This document shows, one piece after another, positions 10,398-18,174 of a stretch of 64,000 nt of DNA. A program made the position numbers and the translations under genes. A model generated the notes under the pieces. It searched no databases. It was not told the DNA's origin and worked only from the letters and a program-made list of their open reading frames with translations. The number at the start of each line of letters is the position of its first letter. Within the stretch, counting starts at the first letter, position 1. The DNA is from CAYZTD01 sp964638155 (GTDB lineage Archaea; Thermoplasmatota; E2; DHVEG-1), in NCBI GenBank assembly GCA_964638155.1, contig CAZWYI010000009.1:4249-68248 (forward strand). Direction: 5' to 3'.

Positions 10398-11051
10398 TCA
10401 AAAGTATTTTTCTAGATAAGAATATACCTTTCTAAGATCTTTATCTACAAATACTTTATCTGCTACATCCTTAACACAATCATCAGCAGGATTAAAAGCA
10501 ATTCCTAAGCCTGAAACTTCAAACATTGGTATATCAAAGCAGCTATTCCCAACTGCTGCGATGTTTTCAAGAGCTATATTTTCTTCTTTAGAAATTCTTT
10601 TGATTGTTTCATCTTTATACATGAGTTTTACACCAATTAGACCTTCACAAGTAATAAAACCATCCTTGTCAGTTTTAATTCCATTTGAATAAATGTTTTT
10701 AATACCAAGTTTTTTTCCAACTTTATTAGCAAGAACAGTTAGCCCTGCACTGACAATAGCTGTTTTAATATTGTTTTCTTTAAGTCTACCAATTAAATCT
10801 TCAGCACCATTCATAATCTTTGTATCTTTTAAAATTTCAAGAATTCTTTCTTCTTTAACTGGTTTATTGTTTTCAACCCAAAGGCTTGCATCACGTCTAA
10901 TAAACTCCATGTCATCGATTTTACCTTCGATATATTCCTTAACAGACCTTTCATTATCTGTCTTAAAATAATCATGAATATATTTCCAAGAAGAAAGTGT
11001 ATCAACAAGCACTCCATCCATATCAAAAGCGACAAGCTCTAAAGTATCCAT
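10398..11051 (-). CDS. HAD-family phosphoserine phosphatase-like hydrolase
   Basis: A 217-residue HAD hydrolase, cytosolic. Motif I is FDMDGVLVDT near the N-terminus, with the nucleophile and acid/base aspartates. Motif II is the Ser in IVSAG, and motif IV is GNSCFDIPM, where classical SerB-type enzymes have GDGxND. The acceptor substrate is not certain; phosphoserine phosphatase is the nearest family. The open frame extends upstream to 11198, but the extra 49 residues are basic and precede where the family normally starts, so I chose ATG 11051. The alternative start at 11198 remains possible because no ribosome-binding site decides it. Confidence 0.8.
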   Translation of the reverse strand: MDTLELVAFDMDGVLVDTLSSWKYIHDYFKTDNERSVKEYIEGKIDDMEFIRRDASLWVENNKPVKEERILEILKDTKIMNGAEDLIGRLKENNIKTAIVSAGLTVLANKVGKKLGIKNIYSNGIKTDKDGFITCEGLIGVKLMYKDETIKRISKEENIALENIAAVGNSCFDIPMFEVSGLGIAFNPADDCVKDVADKVFVDKDLRKVYSYLEKYF

Positions 11052-11238
11052 TTTTTTTGTATTTAGTTTAATTTTTTTTCTATTGTCTCTGTAACAATAT
11101 TTTCTGCATCTTTCTTTATTCATTTCAATTAAGCGTGATAAAAGATGTTGTATAAAACCTTTTATTATCACTTTTGGCTCTGTCAAAAGATACACCATTT
11201 TTCACACTAAAATTTATTACTCAACCTAAAAAAGTTAT

Positions 11239-11559
11239 TTATTCATTTGGTATAGCAATATTTTGTATAAATGCAATTCCTTTATGATTCTCAATAATTT
11301 TTATGGTGTTGGTACGAGCTAGAGTGTACATACAAGCATGATGGACAGATAGTACTAGTTCCTGAAATTTATTATCTTTTTCAAGAGGCGTTACATTTAA
11401 TCCTAAATCTTTACACGCTTTAAAAGAAAGATGCCTACTATGAGATTTTGTTAAAGCATGATCACTTAATACTTTAACCACTTTGTCAGATTTATCTTCT
11501 TTCTTATCAGTTAGTGTTTTGTTATTAGGTGATATATTAATTGTTATTGGATTATTTGT
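11239..11559 (-). pseudogene. C-terminal remnant of SDH/SppA-like serine protease
   Basis: The frame is open from 11559 to the stop at 11239, but its only usable start is GTG at 11481 (80 residues). The sequence resembles, from memory of the family, the C-terminal end of archaeal serine-dehydrogenase-proteinase (SDH, ClpP/SppA-fold) proteins: SHSRHLSFKACKDLGLNV, then LSVHHACMYT and KIIENHKG. The whole N-terminal catalytic domain, normally about 200 residues, is absent and no piece of it is visible upstream. I therefore read it as a truncated remnant; a short expressed C-terminal fragment cannot be excluded. Confidence 0.55.
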
Positions 11560-11642
11560 TCATTTTGTCATTAGAGATATTTTAAAAAAGGTTTAATTTT
11601 TATGAAAAGTTGTTTAATTATTATTTTGAAATATTATAAAAA

Positions 11643-12008
11643 TTATTTATTTTTGGCTCTTATTTTTTTCTTTATTTTACTAAAAACACCTTTACTATTA
11701 TCTTTTTCATTATCTTTGATTTTATCATCCTTAGATGATTCTGAATAAGAGCTATCTTCTTTTCGTTCCGATAGTTTAATAATGCTAGAACAAGAATTAC
11801 ATGCTAGATTTTTTTTATTCCAACAATTTTCTATACAAATCCATCTTCCACAGTATGGACATTGTGTTAGTTTAGATTTTTCAACATCACCTTTGCATAA
11901 GTCACACTCAAATAAATCAAAAGATGTTGAACTCTGTGAGGGTGGGTCGCCCTGTTCTTTTACCCTTTTTATTACTTTGATAATTTGTTCTAAATCTCTC
12001 TTACCCAT
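11643..12008 (-). CDS. small zinc-finger protein, 121 aa
   Basis: A 121-residue protein with eight cysteines in paired CxxC-type knuckles: CDLC, CPYCGRWIC, CWN and CNSC between about residues 35 and 73. This is a treble-clef or AN1/RING-like double zinc site. The N-terminus (1-20) is a basic helix. The tail after residue 80 is charged, Ser/Lys/Asp-rich and likely disordered, ending in KKKIRAKNK. No exact family recognised. It is divergently oriented to the Lrp gene with a shared intergenic region at 12009-12117. A role in nucleic-acid or protein binding is inferred from the zinc knuckles only. Confidence 0.65.
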   Translation of the reverse strand: MGKRDLEQIIKVIKRVKEQGDPPSQSSTSFDLFECDLCKGDVEKSKLTQCPYCGRWICIENCWNKKNLACNSCSSIIKLSERKEDSSYSESSKDDKIKDNEKDNSKGVFSKIKKKIRAKNK

Positions 12009-12117
12009 TTTATATCTGTTTTGTCTATAGTTTTTTCCTTTAAATCTTTTTCTAAATACCTTTTTAGTGTTTTGGGTAGGAAAATAATTTAAATTATGAA
12101 GTGTTTATGTCCATATA

Positions 12118-12564
12118 ATGTCTTTAATAGATGATATTGATAGATCCATTATTAAATTATTGCAAATAAACCCTAGAATATCCTATTCTGAAATAGCCAA
12201 AGAAATTGGTTTCAGTCGTAATGCAATAAAATACCGAATAAAATCCTTACAGGAAGAAGGATTTTTATTAGGTTTCCGAACAGTTTTAGATCCAAGGAAA
12301 TTTGGTAAAAAAATAACTGCAGTAATTTCTTTAAAAACTGATTTGTCACATATTAATCATGTTAAAAAAGAGTTGTTGGAGATACCTGAACTTCTAATGG
12401 TCTTTCAAGTTAGTGGTTCTAATCCTTTTACAATTGTAGGTTTATTTGAAGATCATGATGATTTACAAAGGTTTTTAGATAATGATTTATCAGAATTGGC
12501 AATAAATGAATTTGATGTAAAAGTTATTATTGATGAGATAAAAGACAGTGATTTTTCTATCTAG
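12118..12564 (+). CDS. Lrp/AsnC family transcriptional regulator
   Basis: 148 residues. The N-terminal helix-turn-helix spans about residues 5-55 (LLQINPRISYSEIAKEIGFS, then RNAIKYRIKSL), and a C-terminal RAM/ligand-binding domain of about 80 residues follows (AVISLKTDL, then FEDHDDLQRFLDNDL). The length matches the family. Such proteins are DNA-binding dimers/octamers that sense amino acids or other small effectors. The ATG at 12118 is preceded by an AT-rich promoter and no Shine-Dalgarno, which fits a leaderless archaeal transcript. It lies directly upstream of the coiled-coil/PRC-barrel operon but is separated by a hairpin and a new promoter, so co-regulation is not established. Confidence 0.92.
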   Translation: MSLIDDIDRSIIKLLQINPRISYSEIAKEIGFSRNAIKYRIKSLQEEGFLLGFRTVLDPRKFGKKITAVISLKTDLSHINHVKKELLEIPELLMVFQVSGSNPFTIVGLFEDHDDLQRFLDNDLSELAINEFDVKVIIDEIKDSDFSI

Positions 12565-12568
12565 TTGA

Positions 12569-12606
12569 CGAAACGGCAAAAAATTTGTTGTTTTATTGCC
12601 GTTTTG
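12569..12606 (+). terminator. hairpin after the Lrp gene
   Basis: CGAAACGGCAA pairs with TTGCCGTTTTG across about 16 bases, an 11-bp stem with one G-T pair, starting 5 bases after the Lrp stop codon. It may end or stabilise the Lrp transcript. No U-run follows the stem, so termination is not certain. Confidence 0.5.
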
Positions 12607-12687
12607 TAAAAAAGAGTTTAAATAGCTAAATTGACTATTTATTAAATAAAAAAAATATGTTTAAATGTTTTTAGGAGGAGAATTAAA

Positions 12688-13050
12688 ATGGATAAATCAA
12701 TTTCTTTAAAGGTTAGAAAAAGTGATATAGAAAGAGTTGGTGTGGTAAGAGTCAATGATGAAGTTCTTAAAAAACTCGGTGTGGAAGAAGGAGAGCGAGT
12801 TGTAATTTCAAAAAATGAACAAATGGTTCTTCTGAAAGCATTTGGGGATAAAACGGTGAAAAAAGATGAGATTTTTATTAGATTAAAAGCTAGAGACGAA
12901 TTAGATGTTAAAGAAGGTGACAAAGTTAAAGTTGAAGATTATGAAACCCTTGGGGAAGATATAAAAAAGAAAATGGGTGATGCAAAAGGAAGGATTGGTA
13001 AAGGATTTAGTAAATTAAAAGAGAGATTTAAAAAAGAAGAGGAGGAATGA
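12688..13050 (+). CDS. double-psi-barrel/AbrB-like protein with charged coil
   Basis: 120 residues, first gene of a seven-gene operon. Two short beta-rich repeats are visible: VRVNDEVLKKLGVEEGERVVIS (about 20-42, given here by its core GVEEGERV) and about 63-82 (ARDELDVKEGDKVKVE). This is the pattern of Cdc48/VAT N-terminal double-psi barrels and AbrB/MazE swapped-hairpin barrels. Residues about 90-120 form a charged amphipathic helix ending in KKEEEE. A strong AGGAGG precedes the ATG. It overlaps the next gene by four bases (ATGA). Binding of DNA or a protein partner is possible, but nothing in the sequence decides it. Confidence 0.7.
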   Translation: MDKSISLKVRKSDIERVGVVRVNDEVLKKLGVEEGERVVISKNEQMVLLKAFGDKTVKKDEIFIRLKARDELDVKEGDKVKVEDYETLGEDIKKKMGDAKGRIGKGFSKLKERFKKEEEE

Positions 13051-13328
13051 TTAATTTGGTAAAATTAACAGAAAAAGCTACGAGTTTTTTTAGGAAAATG
13101 CCGGGCATTGAAAAAAATGTTGACGAGTATTTGTCAGATAATCTTTCAAGTCTGTTAAAAGGTTATAAGATAGCTAGAAAAACAGATTTAGAAGATGCCA
13201 TTGTTGATATCGAAAAGAAAGAAAAATCAGTAGAGGAATTGTCACATTGGAAGGATAAAACAAAACCAAAAGTAACAGATTTAGAAAATAGAATAGATCG
13301 TCTTGAAACAAAATATGGGGTGAAATAA
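13047..13328 (+). CDS. small coiled-coil protein, operon paralog 1
   Basis: 93 residues with no membrane segment. The middle has the pattern DEYLSDNL, then KTDLEDAI, and the C-terminal third is a coiled coil (VTDLENRIDRLETKYG). The same order of elements is seen in the products at 13330 and 14136, so the three look like diverged paralogs. Start ATG 13047 overlaps the previous stop; TTG at 13056 is an alternative. The tight coupling suggests a co-produced complex with the neighbours. No family recognised. Confidence 0.6.
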   Translation: MINLVKLTEKATSFFRKMPGIEKNVDEYLSDNLSSLLKGYKIARKTDLEDAIVDIEKKEKSVEELSHWKDKTKPKVTDLENRIDRLETKYGVK

Positions 13329-13329
13329 A

Positions 13330-13680
13330 ATGGATGCAGGAAGCGCTATATTATGGATTATTTTTGTAATTCTATTAGTAATCGCAGTTTATCTTGTTGT
13401 TAAATTTATTCGTTCATTTAGAGGTCGCAGAAGAACGTTAGAAGAAAAATATGGTCATATTCCAAGTCATACTGAACTTTACTTTGAAGAATATTTTCCA
13501 AAGATGATATCTGAATGGGATCTAATTACTAAACCAAAACTTGAACGTTGGAAGAAAGGAATACAGGGCAAATTGAAATCAATTGGTGGCGAGATAAACG
13601 AGGTCTTGGACTATAGGAAAAGTTTAGATTCTAGGATAGGCAAGTTAGAAAAAGAAGTAGTTAAATTAGAAAAAAAGTAA
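13330..13680 (+). CDS. membrane-anchored coiled-coil protein, paralog 2
   Basis: 116 residues. Residues about 5-28 are one membrane helix (ILWIIFVILLVIAVYLVVKF) followed by a basic stretch (RSFRGRRRT), so the remainder is probably cytosolic. The soluble part carries ELYFEEYFPKMISEWDLITK and then a C-terminal coiled coil (IGKLEKEVVKLEKK), the same layout as the products at 13047 and 14136. It starts one base after the previous stop. It may anchor the soluble partners to the membrane; that is inference. Confidence 0.62.
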   Translation: MDAGSAILWIIFVILLVIAVYLVVKFIRSFRGRRRTLEEKYGHIPSHTELYFEEYFPKMISEWDLITKPKLERWKKGIQGKLKSIGGEINEVLDYRKSLDSRIGKLEKEVVKLEKK

Positions 13681-13703
13681 ATAATTAAATGTTGTGATCG
13701 TTT

Positions 13704-14120
13704 ATGTCTGCACTATCATCTTTAAGTGATGTAATAATTCAAAACTTTGTGATTATCTTAATGTTAATAGTTGCCTTGCTAATTGTTTATTTTTTAGCAC
13801 GTGCTGCTGTTAAAATCAAAGGCCTTGGTTTAAGGACTAAGATTTCCCATATAGAACTGGAACATAAAAAAATCGATGCTTTATCTGAGAAACAAAAAAT
13901 TGAGAATTTGAAGGAAGCAGCAGCATTACTTACTGATAGTGAACGTGAAAAAATTGAGAGTATAAAAATTGATAAAGGAGTACTTGCACGAAGAACGATT
14001 GCACTAATGAGTGAAATAGATGAAAGAGTTGCTCGTCTTGAACGAGGGACTGAAAACGCCCAACTGGGAAAAACCATGGGTGAGATTATTAAAAATGAGA
14101 AAAAATTATTTAGAAAATAA
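13704..14120 (+). CDS. membrane-anchored helical protein, 138 aa
   Basis: One N-terminal membrane helix (about residues 12-33, FVIILMLIVALLIVYFLARA) is followed by about 100 charged, helical residues with heptad-like spacing (SEIDERVARLERG near 103-115). Not clearly a paralog of its neighbours, but of the same type: a single anchor plus a cytosolic coil. Genes before and after lie 15-25 bases away on the same strand. An AGGAGG follows the stop and serves the next gene. Function unknown. Confidence 0.6.
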   Translation: MSALSSLSDVIIQNFVIILMLIVALLIVYFLARAAVKIKGLGLRTKISHIELEHKKIDALSEKQKIENLKEAAALLTDSEREKIESIKIDKGVLARRTIALMSEIDERVARLERGTENAQLGKTMGEIIKNEKKLFRK

Positions 14121-14135
14121 GGAGGTAAAAAAGAA

Positions 14136-14459
14136 ATGGAAGAAGAAGGAGGAATTTTAGATTCCCTAGCTGAAAGAGTCGATGATCTTTTCATGCCAGA
14201 TGAATATAGATTAAAGACAGATACAGGTTATCAAAGAAGAATGTTTGATAGGAGAATCGAAGGATATCTTGATGCCCATTTTGATGAATATATTTCAACC
14301 TATCAGATAGTTACTGCTATTGATCTTGAAAGATTAGAAGGTCGTTGTGATACTGTTGAAATTAAAGTCGGTGAGCTAAAAACTTTTGCTTTGGATATGG
14401 ATGCTAAAGTTTCTAATCTTGAAACTAGAGTTGATACATTAAAAGGGAAAGCTAAATGA
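14136..14459 (+). CDS. small coiled-coil protein, paralog 3
   Basis: 107 residues with no membrane helix. It has the fullest version of the shared module: RIEGYLDAHFDEYIS (about 47-61), then TAIDLERLEGRCD, and a terminal coiled coil VSNLETRVDTLKGK. An N-terminal 45-residue acidic/aromatic section is unique to it. A strong AGGAGG lies about 8 bases before the ATG. The stop overlaps the next start by four bases (ATGA). No known family recognised. Confidence 0.62.
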   Translation: MEEEGGILDSLAERVDDLFMPDEYRLKTDTGYQRRMFDRRIEGYLDAHFDEYISTYQIVTAIDLERLEGRCDTVEIKVGELKTFALDMDAKVSNLETRVDTLKGKAK

Positions 14460-14800
14460 TCAGTAAGTCACAGACAGATAATAAGAAACTACGTGCTTCT
14501 TTACTTAGCTATGCATTTGCTCAGGAGAACTCAGATGAAAACTTGAGTGAACTTCAGACATTCTTAATGGCAACCGGATTTGGACCTATCAATATCAATA
14601 AGTTAAAGGAAAGAGTGAATCTAATAAAAAAAGAGGAAGCAAAACTAAAGCTTGATCAAAAGAGAATGGCAAGGTTGTTTACACGGAGTAAACAGGTTCG
14701 TAGCTATAGATTTGGTTCTAGTTTTTGTCCAAACTGTCATATGTTTAAGAATTATGAGAAAGAATGTCCGTATTGTAAATATCTGGAAATGACTATATAA
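14456..14800 (+). CDS. helical protein with C-terminal zinc ribbon
   Basis: 114 residues. The first 80 are helical and charged. The end is a compact zinc ribbon, CPNCHMFKNYEKECPYCKY (about 91-109), giving four Cys ligands. It overlaps the previous gene by four bases, so the two products are probably made together. Zinc ribbons of this form bind nucleic acid or protein; nothing here separates the two. Not recognised as a named family. Confidence 0.62.
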   Translation: MISKSQTDNKKLRASLLSYAFAQENSDENLSELQTFLMATGFGPININKLKERVNLIKKEEAKLKLDQKRMARLFTRSKQVRSYRFGSSFCPNCHMFKNYEKECPYCKYLEMTI

Positions 14801-14817
14801 AATGAGGTGGAAAAAAT

Positions 14818-15333
14818 ATGATATTAGGTAGTGATTTAGAAGATTTTGAAGTGCTTGATTCACTTGGTGAAGAAGTTGGAAAAGTGAAAGATGTAATAGT
14901 GGATACCACTAAAAAGGAATGGAATATTAAGGAGATTGTTATCTCTAAGGGTATTCTAAAAGGAGAAGCAGTATTTCCTTTTGATGCAATAAATAAGTTT
15001 GATGAAGAAGAAAAGATTGTTTCATTAAAAGAAGGAGCTAAATTACAGGATTTTGATGAAGAAAAACTAACACATACTTATCTTTCCATGGATGCGGTAA
15101 GAGATAGAGATGTTTTTAGCAGTGATGAAGACGAGATCGGTAAGATATATGATTATGTTGTAGCAGATACGTTGACTCCTTGGCAAGTTATAAAGGTTCT
15201 AATTAAACCACATAAACATTTTTTGACAGGACAAAGAATCAGATTAGATGTGGAGAATGTCTCTAAAATAAAAGATGTAATAACTGTTAATTTACCTAAA
15301 ACAGAATTAGAAAAAAAAGCAGAAAAAGAATAA
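14818..15333 (+). CDS. double PRC-barrel domain protein
   Basis: 171 residues with two PRC-barrel modules. The first spans about 3-78 (EVLDSLGEEVGKVKDVIVD), the second about 93-160 (DRDVFSSDEDEIGKIYDYV). In archaea, PRC-barrel proteins include CdpB1/CdpB2, which work with SepF in cell division in Haloferax, as well as proteins of unknown role. A SepF gene lies about 5 kb downstream (20047), but not in this operon. It is the last member of the operon, 17 bases after the zinc-ribbon gene, with GAGGTGG before its ATG. Domain call strong; division role is inference. Confidence 0.82.
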   Translation: MILGSDLEDFEVLDSLGEEVGKVKDVIVDTTKKEWNIKEIVISKGILKGEAVFPFDAINKFDEEEKIVSLKEGAKLQDFDEEKLTHTYLSMDAVRDRDVFSSDEDEIGKIYDYVVADTLTPWQVIKVLIKPHKHFLTGQRIRLDVENVSKIKDVITVNLPKTELEKKAEKE

Positions 15334-15405
15334 TCATTTGAGTCTAATTTTCATCTCAATACTTCATTTAAATATTTCCTCTACTGGAAATAAAAGGGTA
15401 TTAAG

Positions 15406-15552
15406 ATGAATAAAGTAAAGAAATGTCTGAGATGTGGTTGTAAACTTGATGATTCAGAGTTTTACAGGGATGTAACTCAAGAGGATAACTTAAGCATGTA
15501 TTGTAAAAAATGTGTTGATAAATACTTTAAACAGTTTACAGTTAATAAGTGA
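15406..15552 (+). CDS. 48-aa zinc-binding microprotein
   Basis: ATG 15406 to TGA 15552, 48 residues. Four cysteines form two knuckles: CLRCGCK near the N-terminus and CKKC near residue 38, separated by an acidic stretch (DDSEFYRDVTQEDN). This is a typical small rubredoxin-like/treble-clef layout. A TATA-like TTTAAATATTT near 15367 suggests its own promoter rather than read-through from the PRC-barrel gene. Function unknown. Confidence 0.55.
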   Translation: MNKVKKCLRCGCKLDDSEFYRDVTQEDNLSMYCKKCVDKYFKQFTVNK

Positions 15553-15567
15553 ATTAAGGGGTATGTT

Positions 15568-15714
15568 ATGGATCAATTTCTTTGTCCAAAATGTGGAAAA
15601 AAGTCTATAATTAAACAAAAAGTCGAGAAAGAAAAATACATGTTTATTTGTCAAACAGGTGGGTTTAAACAAGGTATTCTAGCTAATAAAGATCGTAGGA
15701 GAGATGTAAGATGA
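15568..15714 (+). CDS. 48-aa microprotein with one CxxC knuckle
   Basis: ATG 15568 to TGA 15714, 48 residues. The N-terminus LCPKCGKK is a zinc-ribbon half; the second half has only a single Cys (FICQTGG), so metal binding may be incomplete or shared between chains. The tail is basic (NKDRRRDVR). It follows the previous microprotein by 15 bases on the same strand. Function unknown. Confidence 0.45.
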   Translation: MDQFLCPKCGKKSIIKQKVEKEKYMFICQTGGFKQGILANKDRRRDVR

Positions 15715-15730
15715 AGGAGGATGGTTTATT

Positions 15731-15910
15731 ATGTGGCTCACTCTGCTTATAACTCATTTAGTTATATTCATTATTATTTTAATTATATTTTACTGGGTTT
15801 GTAAAAAGAAAACAAAAATAGTTGAAATAGAAGAACCAAAAACCCCATTTACAATAAAATTAGATAAGATAAAAAAACGCTTGGGAAAAATAAGAAATCA
15901 AATCAAGTAA
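15731..15910 (+). CDS. 59-aa single-pass membrane peptide
   Basis: ATG 15731 to TAA 15910. Residues about 2-24 form a very hydrophobic helix (LLITHLVIFIIILIIFYWV) followed by KKK, so the C-terminal 35 basic residues should be cytosolic. AAGGAGG lies 10-16 bases upstream of the ATG. It closes a run of three small genes on the same strand. No family recognised. Confidence 0.5.
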   Translation: MWLTLLITHLVIFIIILIIFYWVCKKKTKIVEIEEPKTPFTIKLDKIKKRLGKIRNQIK

Positions 15911-15921
15911 TATACGGCAGA

Positions 15922-16250
15922 GTGTTTATAGATAGAAAGAAACAAAAAAATAAAAAAACAAAGAAAAAAACAGTAAAAATAACTATAACACTTACATCCG
16001 AACAATATAATTTTATTAAAAATAAAGATATTAATCCTGAAATTCTATTAAAAACGGCGATAAAACTTGAAAAAGAAAAAAGCTACAGGAAGAACGTCAA
16101 TTAAAAACAAAAAAATTTGATAATGAATTCCAAAAAATAAAATCAAGAATTGATGGATCTCTCAAAGGAAAAAGGACAAATGATTCATTATGGTCAATGC
16201 GTTATAAACATGCAAAAACTCTTTTCAAGATCACATTTTATAAGTTATGA
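15922..16250 (+). pseudogene. ribbon-helix-helix-like gene with frameshift
   Basis: GTG 15922 opens a basic protein with a beta-helix segment (VKITITLTSEQYNFIKN) that resembles a ribbon-helix-helix DNA-binding fold, but it stops at 16104. Restoring one A in the six-A run 16076-16081 continues the frame as KLQEERQLKTKKFDNEF and on to a stop at 16248, giving about 109 residues. A different frame, ATG 16153 to TGA 16314 (53 codons, containing ISYDVPHGDKLYNLFVNN), overlaps the end and also looks protein-like. Either the locus is decaying or the assembly has a base missing. Confidence 0.45.
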
Positions 16251-16505
16251 TGTGCCACATGGTGATAAACTATATAATTTATTTGTTAACAATTATGACC
16301 TTCTAATTAAATGAAATATAAAATAATATACCTTATGTAAGACGCATAAACATTTGTAAAAAAGATTTACTATTAAGCGGATGGGAAAACAATATGTCCG
16401 TTGCATTCGACAAGGGAAAAAAATAGCCTACAATGTGACAGCACCTCAATTTTAGGTAAAATATTATATACTATTCAGTATATATTAATGATTGGGGTAA
16501 AAAAA

Positions 16506-17954
16506 ATGTTTTACAAAAATAAAAAAGGATTTATATTGCTTGTTTTAACATTGTTTTTGATTGGATCAGTAATTGTTCCAAGTTTGTCTGGGAAAGTTCA
16601 AAAGAATGATATCAACAAAAATGTAGAAGATGAAACAAAAATCAGTAGTTCAAATATTTATGATCTACTAATTATTACACCGGATAATTTCAAAGTTTTT
16701 TTGAATAAACTAGAAACACACAAGAATAATATGGGTATTAAAACAAAAATTCTAACTTTATCTGAAATATATGACACATATATATTTGGTAGAGACAAAC
16801 CTGAACAGATAAAATATGCAATAAAAGATGCGTATGATAATTATGGAATAAAATATGTTCTTTTAGTAGGAAGCTACAAAAAAATGCCTGTTAGATATGT
16901 TCATAATTCAGATCTTAGTTTTGAAACATATCTTGAACCAAAATATATTTCAGAACTTTATTATGCTGATCTTTATAACGATGAAAATGAATTTCAAACC
17001 TGGGACTATGATGGAGATGGAAAATTTGGAGAATGGGTTGTAAATGAGAGTAATGCCCGTGATAAATATATTGATCTTTATCCTGATGTTTATGTTGGTA
17101 GAATTGCCTGTAGAAATATTTTTGAAGTAATTATAATGGTTGATAAAATTATAAAATACGAGACAATGACCTATGGATCTGATTGGTTTGATAAGTTTGT
17201 TGTTGTAGCAGGAGATACATATGCTGAAGGTGAATATCCTTTTAATACCTCCGGATATGAAGGTGAAGAAAATACAGAAAAAGCTATTGAAAATATGACT
17301 TCTTTTGATCCAATAAGACTATGGATTTCAAATGAAAAGTTCACTGGCCCTGAAGATGTTATAAATACAATGAATGAAGGATGCGGAATAATGTTTTTTG
17401 ATGGCCATGCATCACCTATAGCATGGGGGACTCATCCATATAATAGTAAAAAATTTATTTTTGGTTTAAAAAATACTGATATGTGGAAACTATGGAATGG
17501 ATATAAATTACCAGTAGTTGTTGCTGGAGCCTGTCATAACGCTCAATTTGATGTTACACCCCTAAACCTGATAAAACACCCGTTTACTTCTCCTAATCAT
17601 GGGACATATGCTCTTGAATGCTGGGCTTGGAAACTAGCTAGTAAACCCTTTGGAGGATCCATTGCTACAATTGCTAATACAGGGCTAGGAATGAGTAAAG
17701 AAGATAAAAAATCAATGGAAGGCGCTGGAGATTATATGGATTTACAGTTTTTCAAGGTATATGGAAATAATGAATCAGACATTCTTGGTGAATGCTGGGG
17801 AAAAGCAATATCTAGATATATTGATGCATATCCAGTAAACTGGGATATACCTGATAATTCAGAATATGTTTATGACAATAAATACGATTTAAAAACACCT
17901 CAACAGTGGACTCTGCTAGGCGATCCAAGCTTAAAAATCGGTGGTTATCAATAA
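16506..17954 (+). CDS. secreted C25 (gingipain-like) cysteine peptidase
   Basis: 482 residues. An N-terminal signal peptide follows KNKK (FILLVLTLFLIGSVIVPSLSG). The peptidase domain has the paired catalytic sites of family C25: His in FFDGHASP and Cys in VVAGACHNAQF, separated by about 50 residues. The end, QWTLLGDPSLKIGG, resembles that of other archaeal C25 proteins as I recall the family. It is probably exported and acts outside the cell on protein substrates. I chose ATG 16506 because the 35 upstream residues would precede the signal peptide and GGGGT lies 8-12 bases before it. A TATA-like AATATTATATACTAT precedes the gene near 16460. No C-terminal Ig or sorting domain is present. Confidence 0.85.
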   Translation: MFYKNKKGFILLVLTLFLIGSVIVPSLSGKVQKNDINKNVEDETKISSSNIYDLLIITPDNFKVFLNKLETHKNNMGIKTKILTLSEIYDTYIFGRDKPEQIKYAIKDAYDNYGIKYVLLVGSYKKMPVRYVHNSDLSFETYLEPKYISELYYADLYNDENEFQTWDYDGDGKFGEWVVNESNARDKYIDLYPDVYVGRIACRNIFEVIIMVDKIIKYETMTYGSDWFDKFVVVAGDTYAEGEYPFNTSGYEGEENTEKAIENMTSFDPIRLWISNEKFTGPEDVINTMNEGCGIMFFDGHASPIAWGTHPYNSKKFIFGLKNTDMWKLWNGYKLPVVVAGACHNAQFDVTPLNLIKHPFTSPNHGTYALECWAWKLASKPFGGSIATIANTGLGMSKEDKKSMEGAGDYMDLQFFKVYGNNESDILGECWGKAISRYIDAYPVNWDIPDNSEYVYDNKYDLKTPQQWTLLGDPSLKIGGYQ

Positions 17955-18017
17955 ACTACAAAACATCTATAATCTTTATAAATCATCTATTCTTTAATGA
18001 GATTGGGAAATAATAAA

Positions 18018-18134
18018 ATGAATTCTTCGAATAAGAAAGATATTAAAGAAATTTTTCAAGAAGCATCTGAAAAGTGTTCCAAAAAGATTACTATGAAAGA
18101 AATAAAAAAAGAGTTAGAAAAACGATATGATTAA
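18018..18134 (+). CDS. 38-aa hypothetical peptide
   Basis: ATG 18018 to TAA 18134. Short, charged and helical (KDIKEIFQEASEKCS, then KKELEKRYD). It lies alone between the peptidase and the convergent L37e gene, with no clear ribosome-binding site beyond GATTGGG. Reported at low confidence on open frame and composition alone. Confidence 0.3.
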   Translation: MNSSNKKDIKEIFQEASEKCSKKITMKEIKKELEKRYD

Positions 18135-18174
18135 TACTTTACAAATTATGTAATCGCAAAAAATAGCTTAAATT

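Noticed and set aside
12569..12606. Riboswitch between Lrp and the coiled-coil operon
   Set aside because: Only one simple hairpin directly after the Lrp stop; no multi-stem structure before the next start.
16315..16455. Possible remnant of an insertion sequence (short frame ending KKIAYNVTAPQF)
   Set aside because: No inverted repeats, target duplication or transposase motif visible.
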